This document shows, piece by piece, positions 62,735 to 64,000 of a DNA stretch of 64,000 nucleotides. Source of the stretch: Pseudoxanthomonas koreensis_A. GTDB lineage: Bacteria > Pseudomonadota > Gammaproteobacteria > Xanthomonadales > Xanthomonadaceae. The notes under the pieces were generated by a model, which was not told the DNA's origin, did not search any database, and was given only the letters and a program-made list of their open reading frames with translations. Where the stretch lies: contig NZ_CP169056.1 in assembly GCF_041890415.1 (NCBI RefSeq), forward strand, positions 744,001-808,000, read 5' to 3'. How positions within the stretch are numbered: position 1 is the stretch's first letter; each line of letters begins with the position of its first letter. A program made the translations under genes and the position numbers.

Positions 62735-64000
62735 ATGAGTACACGATCCACACGTCGCAAGCCCAGCCCCGAGCAGCAGGAAAGCTCGCTGCGGCGCTGG
62801 CTCAAGGAGCGCCGCATCACCGAGGTCGAGTGCCTGGTGCCGGACATCACCGGCAACGCGCGCGGCAAGATCATCCCTGCCGACAAGTTCAGCCACGACT
62901 ACGGCACCCGCCTGCCCGAGGGCATCTTCGCCACCACCGTCACCGGCGAATATCCCGACGATTACGACGAGCTGGTCTCGCCCTCGGATTCGGACATGCT
63001 GCTGCGCCCGGACCCGGACACGGTGCGGATGGTGCCATGGGCCACCGATCCGACCGCGCAGATCATCCATGACTGCGTCACCAAGGACGGCCAGCCGCAC
63101 GAGCTGGCGCCACGCAACGTGCTGCGCCGGGTGCTGGACGAATACGCCAGCGAGGGGCTGCAGCCGGTGGTGGCACCGGAGCTTGAGTTCTTCCTGGTGC
63201 AGAAGAACACCGACCCGGACTTCCCGCTGCTGCCGCCGGCCGGCCGCAACGGGCGGCCGGAAACGGCGCGGCAGGCGTATTCGATCGACGCGGTCAACGA
63301 GTTCGACCCGATCCTGGACCTGATGTACGACTACTGCGATGCGATGCGGCTGGACGTGGATACCCTGATCCACGAGTCCGGCGCCGCGCAGCTGGAGGTC
63401 AACTTCACCCACGCCGGGGCGCTGTCGCTGGCCGACCAGGTGTTCCTGTTCAAGCGCACCATGCGCGAGGCGGCGCTGCGCCATGGGGTGTACGCCACGT
63501 TCCTGGCCAAGCCGATGGAGACCGAACCGGGCAGCGCCATGCACATCCACCAGAGCGTGGTCGACGGCAAGGGCCGCAACGTGTTCACCGGGCACGGCGG
63601 CGCCCGCCACAGCCCGGCGTTCGGCCACTACCTGGGCGGGCTGCAGGCCTACGTGCCGATGGCGATGGCGTTCTTCGCGCCCAACGTCAACTCGTACCGG
63701 CGGCTGATGTTCGGCGAGGTCTCGCCGATCAACGTGGAGTGGGGCTACGACAACCGCACCTGCGGCCTGCGGGTGCCGATGGACAGCCCGGAGAACATGC
63801 GCGTGGAGAGCCGCTTTGCCGGTTCCGACGCCAACCCCTACCTGGCCCTGGCCGCGACCCTGGCCTGCGGCCTGCTTGGCCTGCGCGGGCAGATCGAGCC
63901 GACCGCGCCGCTGTCCGGCAGCGCCCAGGAGCACGGTTTCACCCTGGCCCGTTCGCTGGGCGAGGCACTGGACCAACTGGAGGGCTGCGAGCCGCTGGCG
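62735..64000 (+). CDS. puuA: Glutamine synthetase family protein, PuuA-like (3' end outside window)
   Basis: The first 422 codons are present; the gene runs off the window in frame. ITEVECLVPDITGNARGKII is the N-terminal beta-grasp typical of gamma-glutamylputrescine synthetase rather than GlnA. Metal/ATP motifs are PVVAPELEFFLV, HESGAAQLEVNFTH, KPMETEPGSAMHIHQSV (GlnA-type K-P-x-x-x-x-x-G-x-x-x-H), NVNSYRRL and MRVESRFAGSDANPYLALAA. The likely reaction is ATP-dependent glutamylation of putrescine or a related amine. TGGAGGA lies seven bases before the ATG. PuuB-like gene divergent. Confidence 0.87.
   Translation, partial: MSTRSTRRKPSPEQQESSLRRWLKERRITEVECLVPDITGNARGKIIPADKFSHDYGTRLPEGIFATTVTGEYPDDYDELVSPSDSDMLLRPDPDTVRMVPWATDPTAQIIHDCVTKDGQPHELAPRNVLRRVLDEYASEGLQPVVAPELEFFLVQKNTDPDFPLLPPAGRNGRPETARQAYSIDAVNEFDPILDLMYDYCDAMRLDVDTLIHESGAAQLEVNFTHAGALSLADQVFLFKRTMREAALRHGVYATFLAKPMETEPGSAMHIHQSVVDGKGRNVFTGHGGARHSPAFGHYLGGLQAYVPMAMAFFAPNVNSYRRLMFGEVSPINVEWGYDNRTCGLRVPMDSPENMRVESRFAGSDANPYLALAATLACGLLGLRGQIEPTAPLSGSAQEHGFTLARSLGEALDQLEGCEPLA

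Overview
The window is high-GC DNA from a gammaproteobacterium of the Xanthomonadaceae/Lysobacteraceae (a Luteimonas, Lysobacter, Pseudoxanthomonas or Stenotrophomonas-type genome). The inference rests on an X-type type IV secretion system (T4SS), a DUF3247 gene, a 721-residue S46 peptidase and GTAGGAGCCGGC-type REP repeats. The species was not determined. I see no rRNA, tRNA, CRISPR array, insertion sequence, relaxase or plasmid replication gene.

Housekeeping flank, 1-35.0 kb. It starts with the end of a sulfate ABC permease (cysW), cysA and a TorF-type porin. A gene-free, hairpin- and repeat-rich stretch follows (2.4-3.39 kb). Then come an S46 dipeptidyl-peptidase, a histidine phosphatase, folC-dedD-cvpA-purF, a DUF455 protein, lpxH, a diguanylate cyclase and gltX. 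A zinc island follows: zur, a His-rich ZnuD-like receptor and a MerC-like protein, with a probable Zur box between the last two. Next are a THX-like protein, a YbbN-like thioredoxin, DUF998 and SemiSWEET membrane proteins, leuS-lptE-holA-nadD-rsfS, a CheX-like/CheY-like pair, a DUF445 protein, alanine dehydrogenase, a PuuC-like aldehyde dehydrogenase, dapA, DUF3247 and YczE-like genes.

Secretion island, 35.1-58.4 kb. On the plus strand, virB7-B8-B9-B10-B11-B1-B2-B3-B4-B5-B6 plus one small membrane protein form a tightly packed operon. The order and the large VirB7 with a globular C-terminal region match the bacteria-killing X-T4SS of Xanthomonas. Divergently, on the minus strand, come a lipoprotein (candidate immunity protein), a candidate effector, virD4, and five tandem paralogous genes. 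All six candidate effectors end in the same C-terminal module (signature G-x-H-P-[S/T/A]-H-[V/L]-A-x-[V/I]-D-L, then an Ala/Pro-rich tail), which I read as a shortened, divergent version of the XVIPCD signal that docks on VirD4. The five tandem paralogs share one architecture around a zinc-metallopeptidase-like HExxH site. In one of them the site is mutated to RQTSM. This tandem array of metallopeptidase-like T4SS effectors, with one inactive member and no interleaved immunity genes, is the most interesting part of the window.

Right flank, 58.5-64 kb. It holds an MHS-family transporter, a two-receiver GGDEF protein whose first receiver lacks its phospho-acceptor Asp, a PuuB/OrdL-like FAD oxidoreductase and, divergently, a PuuA-like glutamine synthetase cut by the window end. 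Together with the PuuC-like gene at 31 kb these suggest a gamma-glutamyl-polyamine catabolic route split over two places.
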